A stretch of DNA of 64,000 nucleotides from Pseudomonas sp. DG56-2 (GCF_004803755.1 NZ_CP032311.1:5482001-5546000), one strand, 5' to 3'; shown: positions 42,983 through 52,749, counted from the first letter of the stretch. Notes: a model not told the origin generated them from the sequence alone. Translations and numbers: made by a program.

Positions 42983-44011
42983 CTATCGCGGTGCAAGCTC
43001 TCGCAAATGGCGGGCGACCGCAATCCAAGCACCGATATACCCTAACAACACCGCTCCAAGCAAGAGCGACAGACCATCGGCAGGCGGAACCCCGGCCAAG
43101 GCGAAATCACTGCCATAAAGCCCGGAAAGGCCAATAACCGCGTCGTTCAGCCAGCTCAGGCCAAATGCCAGTACGCCCCAGGCCAACACCCCGGCGCCCA
43201 GACCATACAACGCACCCATGTACAGGAAAGGCCGGCGTACATAGCTGTCAGTGCCGCCTACCAGCTTGATGACTTCAATTTCGGTACGGCGGTTCTCGAT
43301 GTGCAGGCGAATTGTGTTACCAATTACCAAAAGCAGCGCCGATACCAGTAAGACAGTCAGGCCGAACACAAAACGGTCGCCCAGCTTCAGAATCGCCGCC
43401 AGACGCTCGACCCAGACCAGATCCAGTTGCGCTACATCCACCTTGGGGAGCTCTGCAAGGCGCTGGCGCAAGGCTTCCAGCGCTGGCTTGTCGACCTCCG
43501 CCGGGGTTACGACAACCACACCGGGAAGTGGATTATCCGGCAATTCACGCAGGGCATCGCCCAGGCCCGATTGCTGTTGAAATTCTTCCAGGGCTTTTTC
43601 ACGACTAACGTATTCGGCCTCGGCAACGCCAGGCAAACCCTTGATCTGCTCACGCAGCGCTTCGCCATCGCGGCTGCTGGCATCCAACTTGAGATACAGG
43701 GAAATCTGTGCCGCTCGCTGCCACGATCCTCCCAGACGCTCGACGTTGCTCAGCAGCAACGACAGCCCCATGGGCAAGCTCAGGGCCACAGCCATCACCA
43801 GGCAGGTGAAAAAGCTGCCTATTGGCTGCTTGGCCAGACGGCGCAAACTATCGAGCAGGCTGGAGCGATGACTTTCCAGCCAGGCATGCAGAAGAGTGCG
43901 AAAGTCAGGACCATCGTCGTCATGGCTGCTGCGTTTGTTTTTTTCCGGTTGCGGATCGGCGGCCTTGGGGGCCACGCGCTCGGAAACTTTGGGACTGCGT
44001 GTCGCACTCAT
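42983..44011 (-). CDS. ftsX: Cell division ABC transporter permease FtsX
   Basis: The membrane half of FtsEX, which activates septal peptidoglycan hydrolases through periplasmic regulators. It has 342 residues: a cytoplasmic N-terminal tail (about 75), a first transmembrane helix at about 75-95, a large periplasmic domain, and three more helices in the C-terminal half. It starts at ATG 44011 and overlaps ftsE by 4 bases (ATGA). It is the last gene of ftsY-ftsE-ftsX, upstream of rpoH. Confidence 0.95.
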   Translation of the reverse strand: MSATRSPKVSERVAPKAADPQPEKNKRSSHDDDGPDFRTLLHAWLESHRSSLLDSLRRLAKQPIGSFFTCLVMAVALSLPMGLSLLLSNVERLGGSWQRAAQISLYLKLDASSRDGEALREQIKGLPGVAEAEYVSREKALEEFQQQSGLGDALRELPDNPLPGVVVVTPAEVDKPALEALRQRLAELPKVDVAQLDLVWVERLAAILKLGDRFVFGLTVLLVSALLLVIGNTIRLHIENRRTEIEVIKLVGGTDSYVRRPFLYMGALYGLGAGVLAWGVLAFGLSWLNDAVIGLSGLYGSDFALAGVPPADGLSLLLGAVLLGYIGAWIAVARHLRELAPR

Positions 44012-44679
44012 TGCCCGGCCTCCCCGTCGCCGATCAAGCGACCGCGTTGCAGTGTCAGCATGCGATGGCGCATACGCGCAATCAGCGCCAGGTCGTGACT
44101 GGCGATCAGCACGCTGGTGCCCAGGCGGTTGATATCTTCAAATACACCCATGATCTCTGCGGCCAGGCGCGGGTCGAGGTTACCGGTGGGCTCATCCGCC
44201 AGCAGCAAGGCCGGGCGATGGACAATGGCGCGGGCAATACCAACGCGCTGCTGTTGTCCGGTGGACAAATCGCCAGGATACAACTCGGCTTTGTCCGAAA
44301 GCGCTACGCGCTCGAGCGCCGAGTCGACGCGCTTGGCAACTTCGACCTTGGACAGTCCGAGGATCTGTAGCGGCAAGGCAACGTTGTTGAACACGGTACG
44401 GTCGAACAGCAGTTGGTGATTCTGGAACACTACGCCGATTTGCCGGCGCAGGAAGGGGATCTGGGCATTACTGATCTGTCCCAGATCTTGTCCGGCCAGC
44501 AACAGTTTGCCGCTGGTAGGCCGCTCCATGGCCAGCAACAGGCGCAGCAACGTACTTTTGCCCGCGCCGGAATGACCGGTGACGAACAGGAATTCGCCCC
44601 GACGCACCCGAAAACTCAACTCATGCAGGCCTACGTGACCATTGGGGTAGCGCTTGGCGACCTGTTCGAATCGAATCAT
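44008..44679 (-). CDS. ftsE: Cell division ATP-binding protein FtsE
   Basis: The ATPase of FtsEX, 223 residues. Walker A is GHSGAGKST (about 37-45) and Walker B is LLLADEPTGNLD. The ABC signature reads LSTGQQQR rather than LSGGQ, a mild variation. The H-loop is SHDLAL. It overlaps both neighbours by 4 bases, so ftsY, ftsE and ftsX are translationally coupled. Confidence 0.96.
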   Translation of the reverse strand: MIRFEQVAKRYPNGHVGLHELSFRVRRGEFLFVTGHSGAGKSTLLRLLLAMERPTSGKLLLAGQDLGQISNAQIPFLRRQIGVVFQNHQLLFDRTVFNNVALPLQILGLSKVEVAKRVDSALERVALSDKAELYPGDLSTGQQQRVGIARAIVHRPALLLADEPTGNLDPRLAAEIMGVFEDINRLGTSVLIASHDLALIARMRHRMLTLQRGRLIGDGEAGQ

Positions 44680-46157
44680 GGGTGCTCCCGCTCGGCAAAC
44701 AGTGCTTTCACGAAGGGTTCTGCTTCGAAGGTGCGCAAATCGTCAATACCTTCACCCACGCCAATATAGCGGATCGGCAAGCCGAACTGCTTGGCCAGGG
44801 CAAAGATGACGCCGCCTTTGGCGGTGCCGTCGAGCTTGGTCAGGGCCAGGCCTGTGAGCTCGACACTCTGATTGAAGTGCTTGGCCTGGTTGATAGCGTT
44901 TTGCCCAGTGCCAGCATCGAGCACCAGCAAGACCTCGTGAGGTGCGTCGGCATCGAGCTTGCCGATGACCCGACGGACCTTCTTCAATTCTTCCATCAGG
45001 TTGTCTTTGGTATGCAGTCGACCGGCGGTATCGGCGATCAACACATCAACACCCCGCGCCTTCGCAGCCTGGACAGCATCGAAGATCACTGAAGCGGAAT
45101 CGGCGCCAGTGTGCTGGGCAATAACCGGAATATTGTTACGCTCGCCCCACACCTGCAGTTGCTCGACGGCGGCGGCACGGAAAGTGTCACCGGCTGCCAG
45201 CATGACTTTCTTGCCTTCAAGCTGAAGCTTTTTCGCCAGCTTGCCGATGGTGGTGGTTTTGCCGGCACCGTTGACACCCACGACCAGAATCACAAAAGGT
45301 TTGGCCTGGGAATGGATGCGCAATGGCTGCTCGACTGGTTTGAGCAGGTCAGCCAGTTCACCCTGCAGCGACTTGTACAAGGCATCGCTGTCGGCCAACT
45401 GCTTACGCGCGACCTTCTGGGTCAGACTCTGGACAATTGTCGAGGTGGCTTCAACACCGACATCTGCGGTCAGCAGGCGGGTCTCGATTTCGTCGAGCAG
45501 ATCATCATCGATCGCTTTCTTGCCCAGGAACAGGCTGGCCATGCCCTCACCAATGCTGGCGCTGGTCTTGGACAATCCTTGCTTGAGGCGAGCGAAGAAA
45601 CCGCCCTTGCTTTCCTCGGTACTGACGGGAACAACGTCTTCGACAGGCGCAGGTTCTGCAACCGCTACCGGCGCTACCGGCGCTACCGGCGCTACCGGCG
45701 CTACCGGCGCTACCGGCGCTACCGGCGCAGGCTCGGCCAGGACTACCGGTGGCGCAACAGGTTCTGGCGCTGTAACCACAGGCACGGGCATAGGCTCAAC
45801 CACCAGCGGCGCAGGCTGGGCCGCTTCCACCTGTACCGGACGTTCCGGGATGGGGGGAGGTTCATGCGGCTCCAGGTCGGCGACCAGTGCTACCGGCTCT
45901 TCAGGAACCGGCAAGACCAGCCCGACGGACGGCGCGTGCGGGGCTTCGACCGCGGCAATCTGAACGGGCTCAGGTGCTGCAACCGGAGTCGAAATAATTT
46001 CGACTGGCGGCGTTGCAACCTGCTCCGGCTCAATCGGTGCGGGAGGTTGTGGCTGCTCGGCAACAGGTTGCTGGGGCTTTTTGCGCAGCCAGCCGAACAG
46101 GCCTTTCTTTTCACCAGCCGCGGCCGGCGTCTTTTTGTCGTCGTTGGAACCAAACAT
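44676..46157 (-). CDS. ftsY: Signal recognition particle receptor FtsY
   Basis: GTPase that docks ribosome-SRP complexes at the membrane for co-translational insertion. It has 493 residues. The N-terminal acidic/Pro-rich A domain (about 1-185) includes a VAP tripeptide run from seven 9-base DNA repeats; the N and G domains follow, with GVNGAGKTTTIGKLA, DTFRAAAVEQL, DTAGRLHT and TKLDGTAKGG. The C-terminus (IRYIGVGEGIDDL) is intact. First gene of the ftsYEX operon; its 230-base upstream gap is shared with a divergent M16 gene. Confidence 0.96.
   Translation of the reverse strand: MFGSNDDKKTPAAAGEKKGLFGWLRKKPQQPVAEQPQPPAPIEPEQVATPPVEIISTPVAAPEPVQIAAVEAPHAPSVGLVLPVPEEPVALVADLEPHEPPPIPERPVQVEAAQPAPLVVEPMPVPVVTAPEPVAPPVVLAEPAPVAPVAPVAPVAPVAPVAPVAVAEPAPVEDVVPVSTEESKGGFFARLKQGLSKTSASIGEGMASLFLGKKAIDDDLLDEIETRLLTADVGVEATSTIVQSLTQKVARKQLADSDALYKSLQGELADLLKPVEQPLRIHSQAKPFVILVVGVNGAGKTTTIGKLAKKLQLEGKKVMLAAGDTFRAAAVEQLQVWGERNNIPVIAQHTGADSASVIFDAVQAAKARGVDVLIADTAGRLHTKDNLMEELKKVRRVIGKLDADAPHEVLLVLDAGTGQNAINQAKHFNQSVELTGLALTKLDGTAKGGVIFALAKQFGLPIRYIGVGEGIDDLRTFEAEPFVKALFAEREHP
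45664..45726. repeat. Seven tandem 9-base repeats in ftsY
   Basis: GCTACCGGC is repeated seven times without error in the codons for the FtsY A domain, giving repeated Val-Ala-Pro on the minus strand. Copy number changes would keep the frame. Confidence 0.95.
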
Positions 46158-46387
46158 GGAAGACGGCTATCTCAGGGTAGCGAAGCGCCACTGTGGCACT
46201 TCGAGAATTCTTTTCACGCAGAACAGACTACTTTTATTCCGGCTCGTTCATGCGCAGCATTTTGTCTTGTGGCCTGCAGGTCAGATCCACGACAGGCATG
46301 GTCGACAGGCAACCGGATCAGTATCCTAGCACCTCCTAGCCCGCTGACGCTAAGACCACGCGGGCAGTCCTACAGGTTAAACAACGT

Positions 46388-47743
46388 ATGAATGCTCTAG
46401 CCCGCCGCGCCGCTGGCCTGTTGCTCAGCACAGTTTGTCTGCCGTTCGCGGCCTTTGCCGCCGATCCGCAACCCACCCATGAGTTCATTCTCGACAACGG
46501 CCTTAAAGTGGTCGTGCGCGAGGACCACCGCGCACCGGTGGTGGTCTCGCAGATCTGGTACAAGGTGGGCTCTACCTATGAATCCCCTGGCCAGACGGGT
46601 CTTTCCCATGCTTTGGAACACATGATGTTCAAAGGCAGCGAGAAGCTCGGACCGGGCGAAGCCTCACGGATCCTGCGCGACCTGGGTGCCGAAGAGAACG
46701 CCTTTACCAGCGACGACTACACCGCCTACTACCAGGTACTGGCTCGCGACCGCCTGCCGGTAGCCCTGGAGCTGGAAGCCGACCGCATGAGCAGTCTGCG
46801 CTTGCCTGCTGACGAGTTCAGCCGCGAAATCGAGGTAATCAAAGAGGAACGTCGCCTGCGCACCGACGATCAGCCCAACGCGAAAGCCTTTGAGCTGTTC
46901 AGCGCCATGGCCTTCCCGGCCAGCAGCTATCGCACGCCCACCATCGGTTGGATGGCAGACCTGGACCGCATGAAGGTCGAAGAGCTGCGCCACTGGTACG
47001 AGTCCTGGTACACCCCGAACAACGCCACCCTGGTAGTAGTCGGCGACGTTACGGTCGATGAGGTCAAAGGTCTGGCCCAGCGCTTCTTCGGCGCTATCCC
47101 AAAGCGCGCAATTCCACCGGCCAAATTGCCGTTGGAACTGGCCGAACCTGGCTTGCGCGAGACCACCCTGCATGTGCGCACCCAACTGCCGAGCCTGATC
47201 TACGGCTTCAACGCCCCCGGCCTGGCAACCGCCAAGGACCCGCGTACCGTGCATGCTCTGCGCCTGATCTCGGCATTGCTTGACGGTGGCTACAGTGCTC
47301 GCCTGCCAAGTCGCCTGGAGCGCGGCCAGGAGTTGGTCTCCGGGGCATCATCCAGTTACAACCCGTTTACCCGTGGCGACAGCCTGTTCCTGATCTCGGC
47401 CACACCGAATCAGCAGAAGAAAAAAACCCTGGCCGAAGTCGAAAGCGGTATCTGGAAGCTGCTCGACGAGCTTAAAACCACCCCGCCATCCGCCGAAGAG
47501 CTTGAGCGCGTACGCGCCCAGGTCATCGCCGGACTGGTCTACGATCGCGACTCCATTAGCAGCCAGGCCACTTCCATCGGCATGCTGGAGACCGTCGGCC
47601 TGTCCTGGAAGCTGATTGATAGCGAACTCGATGAACTCAAGAGCGTAACCCCGGCCGACATTCAGAACGCCGCGCGCACCTACTTCACCCGTGAACGCCT
47701 GAGCGTTGCCCATGTACTGCCCGAGGAGAACGCTCATGAGTGA
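46388..47743 (+). CDS. M16 zinc peptidase, catalytic subunit (pair 1)
   Basis: A 451-residue pitrilysin/MPP-like metallopeptidase, exported by a signal peptide (about 1-25). The inverted zinc motif HALEH has His74, Glu77 and His78, and the further Glu ligand is in IKEERR at about 154. The middle RLPSRLERGQELVSG and the C-terminal inactive half are typical. It is thought to form a heterodimer with the next gene product, as in the MPP beta/alpha pair; the substrate is unknown. The next gene overlaps its end by 8 bases. It is divergent from ftsY. Confidence 0.92.
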   Translation: MNALARRAAGLLLSTVCLPFAAFAADPQPTHEFILDNGLKVVVREDHRAPVVVSQIWYKVGSTYESPGQTGLSHALEHMMFKGSEKLGPGEASRILRDLGAEENAFTSDDYTAYYQVLARDRLPVALELEADRMSSLRLPADEFSREIEVIKEERRLRTDDQPNAKAFELFSAMAFPASSYRTPTIGWMADLDRMKVEELRHWYESWYTPNNATLVVVGDVTVDEVKGLAQRFFGAIPKRAIPPAKLPLELAEPGLRETTLHVRTQLPSLIYGFNAPGLATAKDPRTVHALRLISALLDGGYSARLPSRLERGQELVSGASSSYNPFTRGDSLFLISATPNQQKKKTLAEVESGIWKLLDELKTTPPSAEELERVRAQVIAGLVYDRDSISSQATSIGMLETVGLSWKLIDSELDELKSVTPADIQNAARTYFTRERLSVAHVLPEENAHE

Positions 47744-49235
47744 ACGTAGCGCACCCCGTTACACCCTGATCGGCCTCGGCATCCTGGTGCTGGTAGGCGC
47801 CTCGGCGTTCTTCCTGGCCAAGCCGGCCCAATCGGACAATGCCGCGCAGCCTGCCAACAGCGCGGCGGCCAAGCCAACCAATACCTTGCAGACACTGGCA
47901 GAGCTCGATGGCAAGGCGCCCAGCCGTCGCCAATTGAACATCCAGACCTGGAACACTGCCGAAGGTGCCAAGGTGCTGTTCGTCGAAGCACGTGAACTGC
48001 CAATGTTCGACCTGCGCCTGACCTTCGCTGCCGGCAGTAGCCAGGATGGAGACGCTCCAGGTCTGGCTACCCTGACCAACGCCATGCTCAATGAAGGGGT
48101 TTCCGGCAAGGACGTTACCGCCATTGCCGAAGGTTTCGAAGGCTTGGGGGCAGACTTCGGTAACGGCGCCTATCGCGACATGGCCGTGGCCTCACTGCGC
48201 AGCCTGAGCGCAGCGGATAAGCGTGAACCGGCACTGAAGCTGTTCGCTGAAGTCGTCGGCAAACCTACTTTCCCGCAGGATGCCCTGGAGCGGATTAAGA
48301 ACCAGTTGCAGGCCGGCTTCGAGTACCAGAAGCAGAACCCAGGCAAGCTGGCCAGCATTGCGTTGTTCGAGCACCTGTATGGCAATCACCCCTATGCCCA
48401 TCCAAGTGATGGCACTGCCAAGAGCATTACGCCGATCACCCTGGAGCAACTGCGCGCATTCCATGCCAAGGCCTATGCCGCGGGCAATGCCGTCATCGCC
48501 CTGGTTGGCGACCTCAGTCGCAGCGAAGCCGAAGCCATTGCCTCCCAGGTTTCGGCAGCCCTACCCAAGGAGCCAGCACTGGCCAAGCTGGCTCAGCCTG
48601 AGGAGCCAAAGCCTGGCACTACACATATCGACTTCCCGTCCAACCAGACGCACCTGATGCTGGCGCAATTGGGTATCGACCGCAACGACCCTGACTACGC
48701 TGCACTGTCGTTGGGCAACCAGATTCTGGGTGGCGGCGCCTTTGGCACCCGTCTGATGAGCGAAGTCCGTGAGAAACGCGGCCTGACCTACGGCGTATAC
48801 TCCGTGTTCAGCCCGATGCAGGTACGTGGCCCGTTCATGATTAACCTGCAGACCCGCGCTGAACTCAGCGAAGGCACTCTCACGTTGGTCCAGGATATCC
48901 TTGCCGATTACCTCAAGACCGGCCCGAGCCAGCAAGAGCTGGACGATGCCAAGCGTGAACTCGCGGGCAGTTTTCCGCTGTCCAATGCCAGCAACGCCAG
49001 CATCGTCGGCCAACTGGGTGCCATTGGCTTCTACGACCTACCGTTGACCTGGCTGGAAGACTACATGCAGCAGTCCCAGGCCTTGACTGTGGAGCAGGTC
49101 AAAGCTGCACTCAATAAGCACCTCGCAACTGACAAGATGGTGATTGTCACTGCAGGACCAAGCGTGCCGCAGAAACCCCTGCCGCCGCCCACTGACAAAC
49201 CCACCGAGCAGCCGCTTGGTGTACCGGAGCATTAA
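47736..49235 (+). CDS. M16 peptidase-like protein, non-catalytic subunit (pair 1)
   Basis: A 499-residue M16-fold protein without the HxxEH motif: the aligned segment reads LATLTNAMLNEG. It has an N-terminal transmembrane or uncleaved signal segment (about 9-27) and a Gly-rich loop (GGGAFGTRLMSEVREKRGLTYG) that holds substrate in the family. It is the presumed partner of the catalytic subunit upstream. ATG 47736 with GAGGAG upstream is preferred to an earlier in-frame start. The rsmD start overlaps its stop by one base. Confidence 0.9.
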   Translation: MSERSAPRYTLIGLGILVLVGASAFFLAKPAQSDNAAQPANSAAAKPTNTLQTLAELDGKAPSRRQLNIQTWNTAEGAKVLFVEARELPMFDLRLTFAAGSSQDGDAPGLATLTNAMLNEGVSGKDVTAIAEGFEGLGADFGNGAYRDMAVASLRSLSAADKREPALKLFAEVVGKPTFPQDALERIKNQLQAGFEYQKQNPGKLASIALFEHLYGNHPYAHPSDGTAKSITPITLEQLRAFHAKAYAAGNAVIALVGDLSRSEAEAIASQVSAALPKEPALAKLAQPEEPKPGTTHIDFPSNQTHLMLAQLGIDRNDPDYAALSLGNQILGGGAFGTRLMSEVREKRGLTYGVYSVFSPMQVRGPFMINLQTRAELSEGTLTLVQDILADYLKTGPSQQELDDAKRELAGSFPLSNASNASIVGQLGAIGFYDLPLTWLEDYMQQSQALTVEQVKAALNKHLATDKMVIVTAGPSVPQKPLPPPTDKPTEQPLGVPEH

Positions 49236-49828
49236 TGGCCAGTCCATCCGCAAAAACGGCCAAGCAACATAGCGGTCAAGGCCAACTGCGCATCATTGCC
49301 GGTGAATGGCGCAGCCGCCGCCTGAGCTTTCCTGACGCCCCAGGATTGCGTCCTACGCCCGATCGAGTGCGTGAAACGCTGTTCAACTGGCTGGCGCCAC
49401 ACATCGAAGGGGCCAAGGTTCTCGACGCCTTTGCCGGTAGCGGCGCCCTGTACCTCGAGGCGCTGTCACGTGGAGCCGGCGAAGCTGTTGCGCTGGACAG
49501 CAATCCAGCGGCCATTGCCAGCCTGCGGCAAAACCTGGAGACCCTGCGCTGCCCTCGCGGCCAGGTGATCCAGAGCGATGCCCAGCGCTACCTGCAAGGC
49601 GAGCCGAAGCTTGCTTTCGATCTGGTATTCCTCGACCCACCGTTCCACCAGGAACTGCTGCCAACCACCTGTGCACTCCTTGAAGAGCGCCAGTGGCTGG
49701 CTGCCAATGCCTGGATCTACACCGAAAGCGAAACCCCGCCTTCTACGCTGCGGCTGCCAGGTAACTGGCGTCTGCATCGCGAGAAGAAAGCCGGACAGGT
49801 GTACTACGCCCTCTGGCAGCGTGGCTGA
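49235..49828 (+). CDS. rsmD: 16S rRNA (guanine966-N2)-methyltransferase
   Basis: Methylates G966 of 16S rRNA in the assembled small subunit. It has 197 residues. SAM is bound by DAFAGSGAL; the catalytic motif is DPPF at about 131-134 (VFLDPPFHQE). The N-terminal RIIAGEWRSRRLSFP and RPTPDRVRETLFNWL are family signatures. Its start overlaps the preceding M16 stop (TAATG). It stands between two M16 gene pairs, and a hairpin follows. Confidence 0.95.
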   Translation: MASPSAKTAKQHSGQGQLRIIAGEWRSRRLSFPDAPGLRPTPDRVRETLFNWLAPHIEGAKVLDAFAGSGALYLEALSRGAGEAVALDSNPAAIASLRQNLETLRCPRGQVIQSDAQRYLQGEPKLAFDLVFLDPPFHQELLPTTCALLEERQWLAANAWIYTESETPPSTLRLPGNWRLHREKKAGQVYYALWQRG

Positions 49829-49838
49829 ATTGGCTCGC

Positions 49839-49864
49839 GGCCCCTGTGAAGACGGGGGCCGCTA
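49839..49864 (+). terminator. Hairpin after rsmD
   Basis: GCGGCCCC (49839-49846) and GGGGCCGC (49857-49864) with a 10-base loop, 11 bases after the rsmD stop. There is no U-tract, so it may only stabilise the 3' end or weakly terminate. Confidence 0.5.
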
Positions 49865-49946
49865 ACAGTGTGGTAATTAAATAGTCCCTGCGCCCCCTCG
49901 TTGTAGCTGATCGTTCCTCTGGTCATCAACCAGAAGGAGCGCCGTC

Positions 49947-51293
49947 ATGGAACGACGTTATTGCCTAGGAAGCGGCCTGCTTGGCTTGCTTCTGTTCTCG
50001 GGCCAAGCCCTGGCGGACTTGCCCGTCCGTCACACCTTCAGCCTGAATAACGGCCTGCAAGTGGTCGTCAGCGAAGATCGCCGAGCCCCGGTGGTCACTA
50101 CCCACATGCTCGTCAAAGTCGGTTCTAGCCATGAATACCCCGGCCAATCGGGACTGTCTCATGCCCTGGAACACATGCTCTTTCGTGGCAGTTCAAAGAC
50201 TGCGCCCGGAGAGTTCTCGCAAATCATTGAACGCCTGGGCGGCAGCCAGAACGCTTACACCACTCGCGACATGACGGTCTACTACCAGACCTTACCAAGC
50301 GATCGCCTGGCTGTGGCACTGGAGCTGAACGCTGACCTGCTTCAGGGCGCCACCCTCGCCGCTGCCGAATTCGAGCGCGAAATAGAAGCAGTAAAATCTG
50401 AGCGCCGCGAGGAAGTCGACGGTTACCCCACCGATAGAACACAAGAGCAATTGCAATCCATTGCCTACACCAGCAGCTACAGCACGCCTGTGATCGGCTG
50501 GCAGAATGACCTTGAGCGCATGAGCAACGAGGAGCTCAAAGCCTGGTATAAGACCTGGTATGCACCCAACAACGTCACCTTGGTTGTCGTTGGCGATGTG
50601 CAACTCGATGAAGTCAAAGCGCAAGTTGAACACTACTTCGCGGGCTTCTCCCGGCAACACTTGCCAGTGACAAAGCGGCCCTTGCAGTCGATTCCGGCAG
50701 GCCCGAGAACAATGACCGTACTCGATAAGTCCAGCACCCCATTGCTGAACATGGCCTTCAACGTGCCCACCTACGCAACAGCCGAACAGGCAGACGATGT
50801 AGAGGCCTTGCGATTGATTCAAGCGCTGCTGGGAGCAGGAATGGGGGCACGACTCAGCACCCGCCTGCATCGTCAGCAGGCAATCCTTTCCTCTCCCCGG
50901 GTCAAATACAAAGCGATATCAAGGGGCGATACGCTTTTTGAAATCAACGCCTTGGTCAATATCGCCCAACCTCGCCCACTGCCGGAGATCCAGAAAGCCA
51001 TCTGGGCGGAACTGAACAACTTGAAGCAGACCCCGCCCGAGCCGCAAGAGCTTGAACGAGCCAAAGCCTTGCTGTTGGCTGAAAAGGTCTTCGCTCAAGA
51101 CCATCTGGAAGGTCAGGCAGCCAGCATTTCAGCCCTTCTGGGCAGTGACCTGGCGATCTCCCAACTGGATGCTGACGCCGCCAGGTTGGCACTGATAACG
51201 CCGGAAAAAATTCAACAAGTCGCGGCTTCGTACTTCACCCGCGAGCGTTTCGCTGCTGCCTATTTCCAGGCCGAGGAGGCCGAAGATGAATAA
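49947..51293 (+). CDS. M16 zinc peptidase, catalytic subunit (pair 2)
   Basis: A 448-residue paralogue of the catalytic M16 gene at 46388-47743. It has a signal peptide (about 1-23), the zinc motif HALEH and the downstream VKSERREE Glu. Similar order and length, and the same 8-base overlap with the next gene, point to a two-gene duplication. AAGGAG stands before ATG 49947. Whether both pairs share substrates is unknown. Confidence 0.92.
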   Translation: MERRYCLGSGLLGLLLFSGQALADLPVRHTFSLNNGLQVVVSEDRRAPVVTTHMLVKVGSSHEYPGQSGLSHALEHMLFRGSSKTAPGEFSQIIERLGGSQNAYTTRDMTVYYQTLPSDRLAVALELNADLLQGATLAAAEFEREIEAVKSERREEVDGYPTDRTQEQLQSIAYTSSYSTPVIGWQNDLERMSNEELKAWYKTWYAPNNVTLVVVGDVQLDEVKAQVEHYFAGFSRQHLPVTKRPLQSIPAGPRTMTVLDKSSTPLLNMAFNVPTYATAEQADDVEALRLIQALLGAGMGARLSTRLHRQQAILSSPRVKYKAISRGDTLFEINALVNIAQPRPLPEIQKAIWAELNNLKQTPPEPQELERAKALLLAEKVFAQDHLEGQAASISALLGSDLAISQLDADAARLALITPEKIQQVAASYFTRERFAAAYFQAEEAEDE

Positions 51294-52686
51294 AATCACG
51301 AGCAGTTTTCTATATGCCTTACTGGCGCTGGTGTGCGGCGTGCTCCATGCACAGGAACAATCCCATGTCCTTGAGCTGGAGTCATTGAAGACGCCTCCCG
51401 CCTCTCCTGCGCAATTGCAGCTGCCAATCGAATCGTGGCAAACGCCCCAGGGAAGCCAGGTGCTGTTTCTACGCAGCCCGAAGCTACCAATGTTCGATGT
51501 GCGAGTCGTGTTCGACGCAGGCAGCGCTAGGGACGATGGCGCGTCAGGACTTGCTCAGCTCACCACCGGCATGCTCGATGAGGGAACAACTCAGCGCGAT
51601 GACCTGCAGATTGCCGAGGAATTTGACGAAATCGGTGCAAAATTCCAAAAATCAGTTCATCTCGACTACACCTACGTGAGCGTGCGTAGCCTCAGCTCAG
51701 GGCCGCACCGTGCCAAGGCAGTGGCGTTGTTAGCCGAGGTATTAGGTCAACCGCAGTTTGCCGAAGACAAGTTGCAACTGATCAAAGATCAGATGAACAG
51801 CCTGTCCGCGCGAAACAAAGATTACGCCATGACCAAAGCGCTCTCGCAGCTGTATGCGCATACCTATGCCGGTCACCCCTATGCCACGCCCAAGCTTGGT
51901 ACACCGCAGACGCTTGAAACATTGAAAATCGCCGACCTCCAGGCATTTCATCAACATGCGTTCAACGCAGAAAACGCACTGATCACCCTGGTTGGCGACC
52001 TCACTCAAGAGCAGGCCCGGGATATCGCCACCCAACTGTCCACTGCCTTGCCTGGAGGCACGGCCCTGCCGCCGCTGCAGAAACCGGCAACGTTCGAGCC
52101 GGAGATCTATCACATCGCACACCCCGGTGCTCAATCACTCCTGCTATTGGCCATACCTGGGGTCGGTATCGATCATCCCGATGCGCCGGCACTGACCTTG
52201 GCTAACCTGATACTCGGTGGTGGATCAACGTCTCGACTCTTCGAGCAACTGCGCACCCAACGCGGCTTGACCTACAGCGCCAGCTCTCACCTGCTGCAAC
52301 CGACTGGCACCGGGATCTGGGTGTTCAATACTCAAGTTCAAGCCAAATACCAGGAGGGCGCCGTTGCGCTGCTCGAAGAGTTGTTGCAGGAGTACGCCGA
52401 CAATGGCCCGACTGAACAAGAATTCACCGATGCCAAGAACAAATTGCGCGGTGTCTACCTTCGAGAATCGGTAAGCAATGAACAGCTCAGTCAGATTCTG
52501 ATGCGTATAGGCGTGCATCAGTTGCCACTGGACTACCGCCAAGCGTTCATCGCGCACGTTCAGGCACTGACACTGGATGAGCTGAACGTCGCCTTGAAAA
52601 AACACCTCAAGCTCGACAAGCTGGTGCGGATCAGCGTCGGCCCTACAGGCGAGCAGCATCCCTTACCCGAGCAGCCGGCGGGTTGA
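51286..52686 (+). CDS. M16 peptidase-like protein, non-catalytic subunit (pair 2)
   Basis: A 466-residue M16-fold protein lacking HxxEH (LAQLTTGMLDEG at that site). Unlike its paralogue in pair 1 it has a normal cleavable signal peptide (about 1-22, ending LHA) instead of a longer membrane anchor. The Gly-rich loop is GGGSTSRLFEQLRTQRGLTY. It overlaps the catalytic gene by 8 bases and is the last gene of the M16/rsmD run. Confidence 0.9.
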   Translation: MNKITSSFLYALLALVCGVLHAQEQSHVLELESLKTPPASPAQLQLPIESWQTPQGSQVLFLRSPKLPMFDVRVVFDAGSARDDGASGLAQLTTGMLDEGTTQRDDLQIAEEFDEIGAKFQKSVHLDYTYVSVRSLSSGPHRAKAVALLAEVLGQPQFAEDKLQLIKDQMNSLSARNKDYAMTKALSQLYAHTYAGHPYATPKLGTPQTLETLKIADLQAFHQHAFNAENALITLVGDLTQEQARDIATQLSTALPGGTALPPLQKPATFEPEIYHIAHPGAQSLLLLAIPGVGIDHPDAPALTLANLILGGGSTSRLFEQLRTQRGLTYSASSHLLQPTGTGIWVFNTQVQAKYQEGAVALLEELLQEYADNGPTEQEFTDAKNKLRGVYLRESVSNEQLSQILMRIGVHQLPLDYRQAFIAHVQALTLDELNVALKKHLKLDKLVRISVGPTGEQHPLPEQPAG

Positions 52687-52749
52687 TTGCAGCGAAGTTC
52701 AGGGACCCGGCATACACTAACTTGTAACAAGATTTGTGAGTACGCCGCA

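Noticed and set aside
45664..45726. Possible CRISPR-like array
   Set aside because: The 9-base units are directly abutting with no spacers and lie in frame inside ftsY, so this is a coding microsatellite.
45111..46391. A 426-codon open frame antisense to ftsY with YRR repeats
   Set aside because: The repeats are the complement of the FtsY Val-Ala-Pro run; no independent evidence for a gene.
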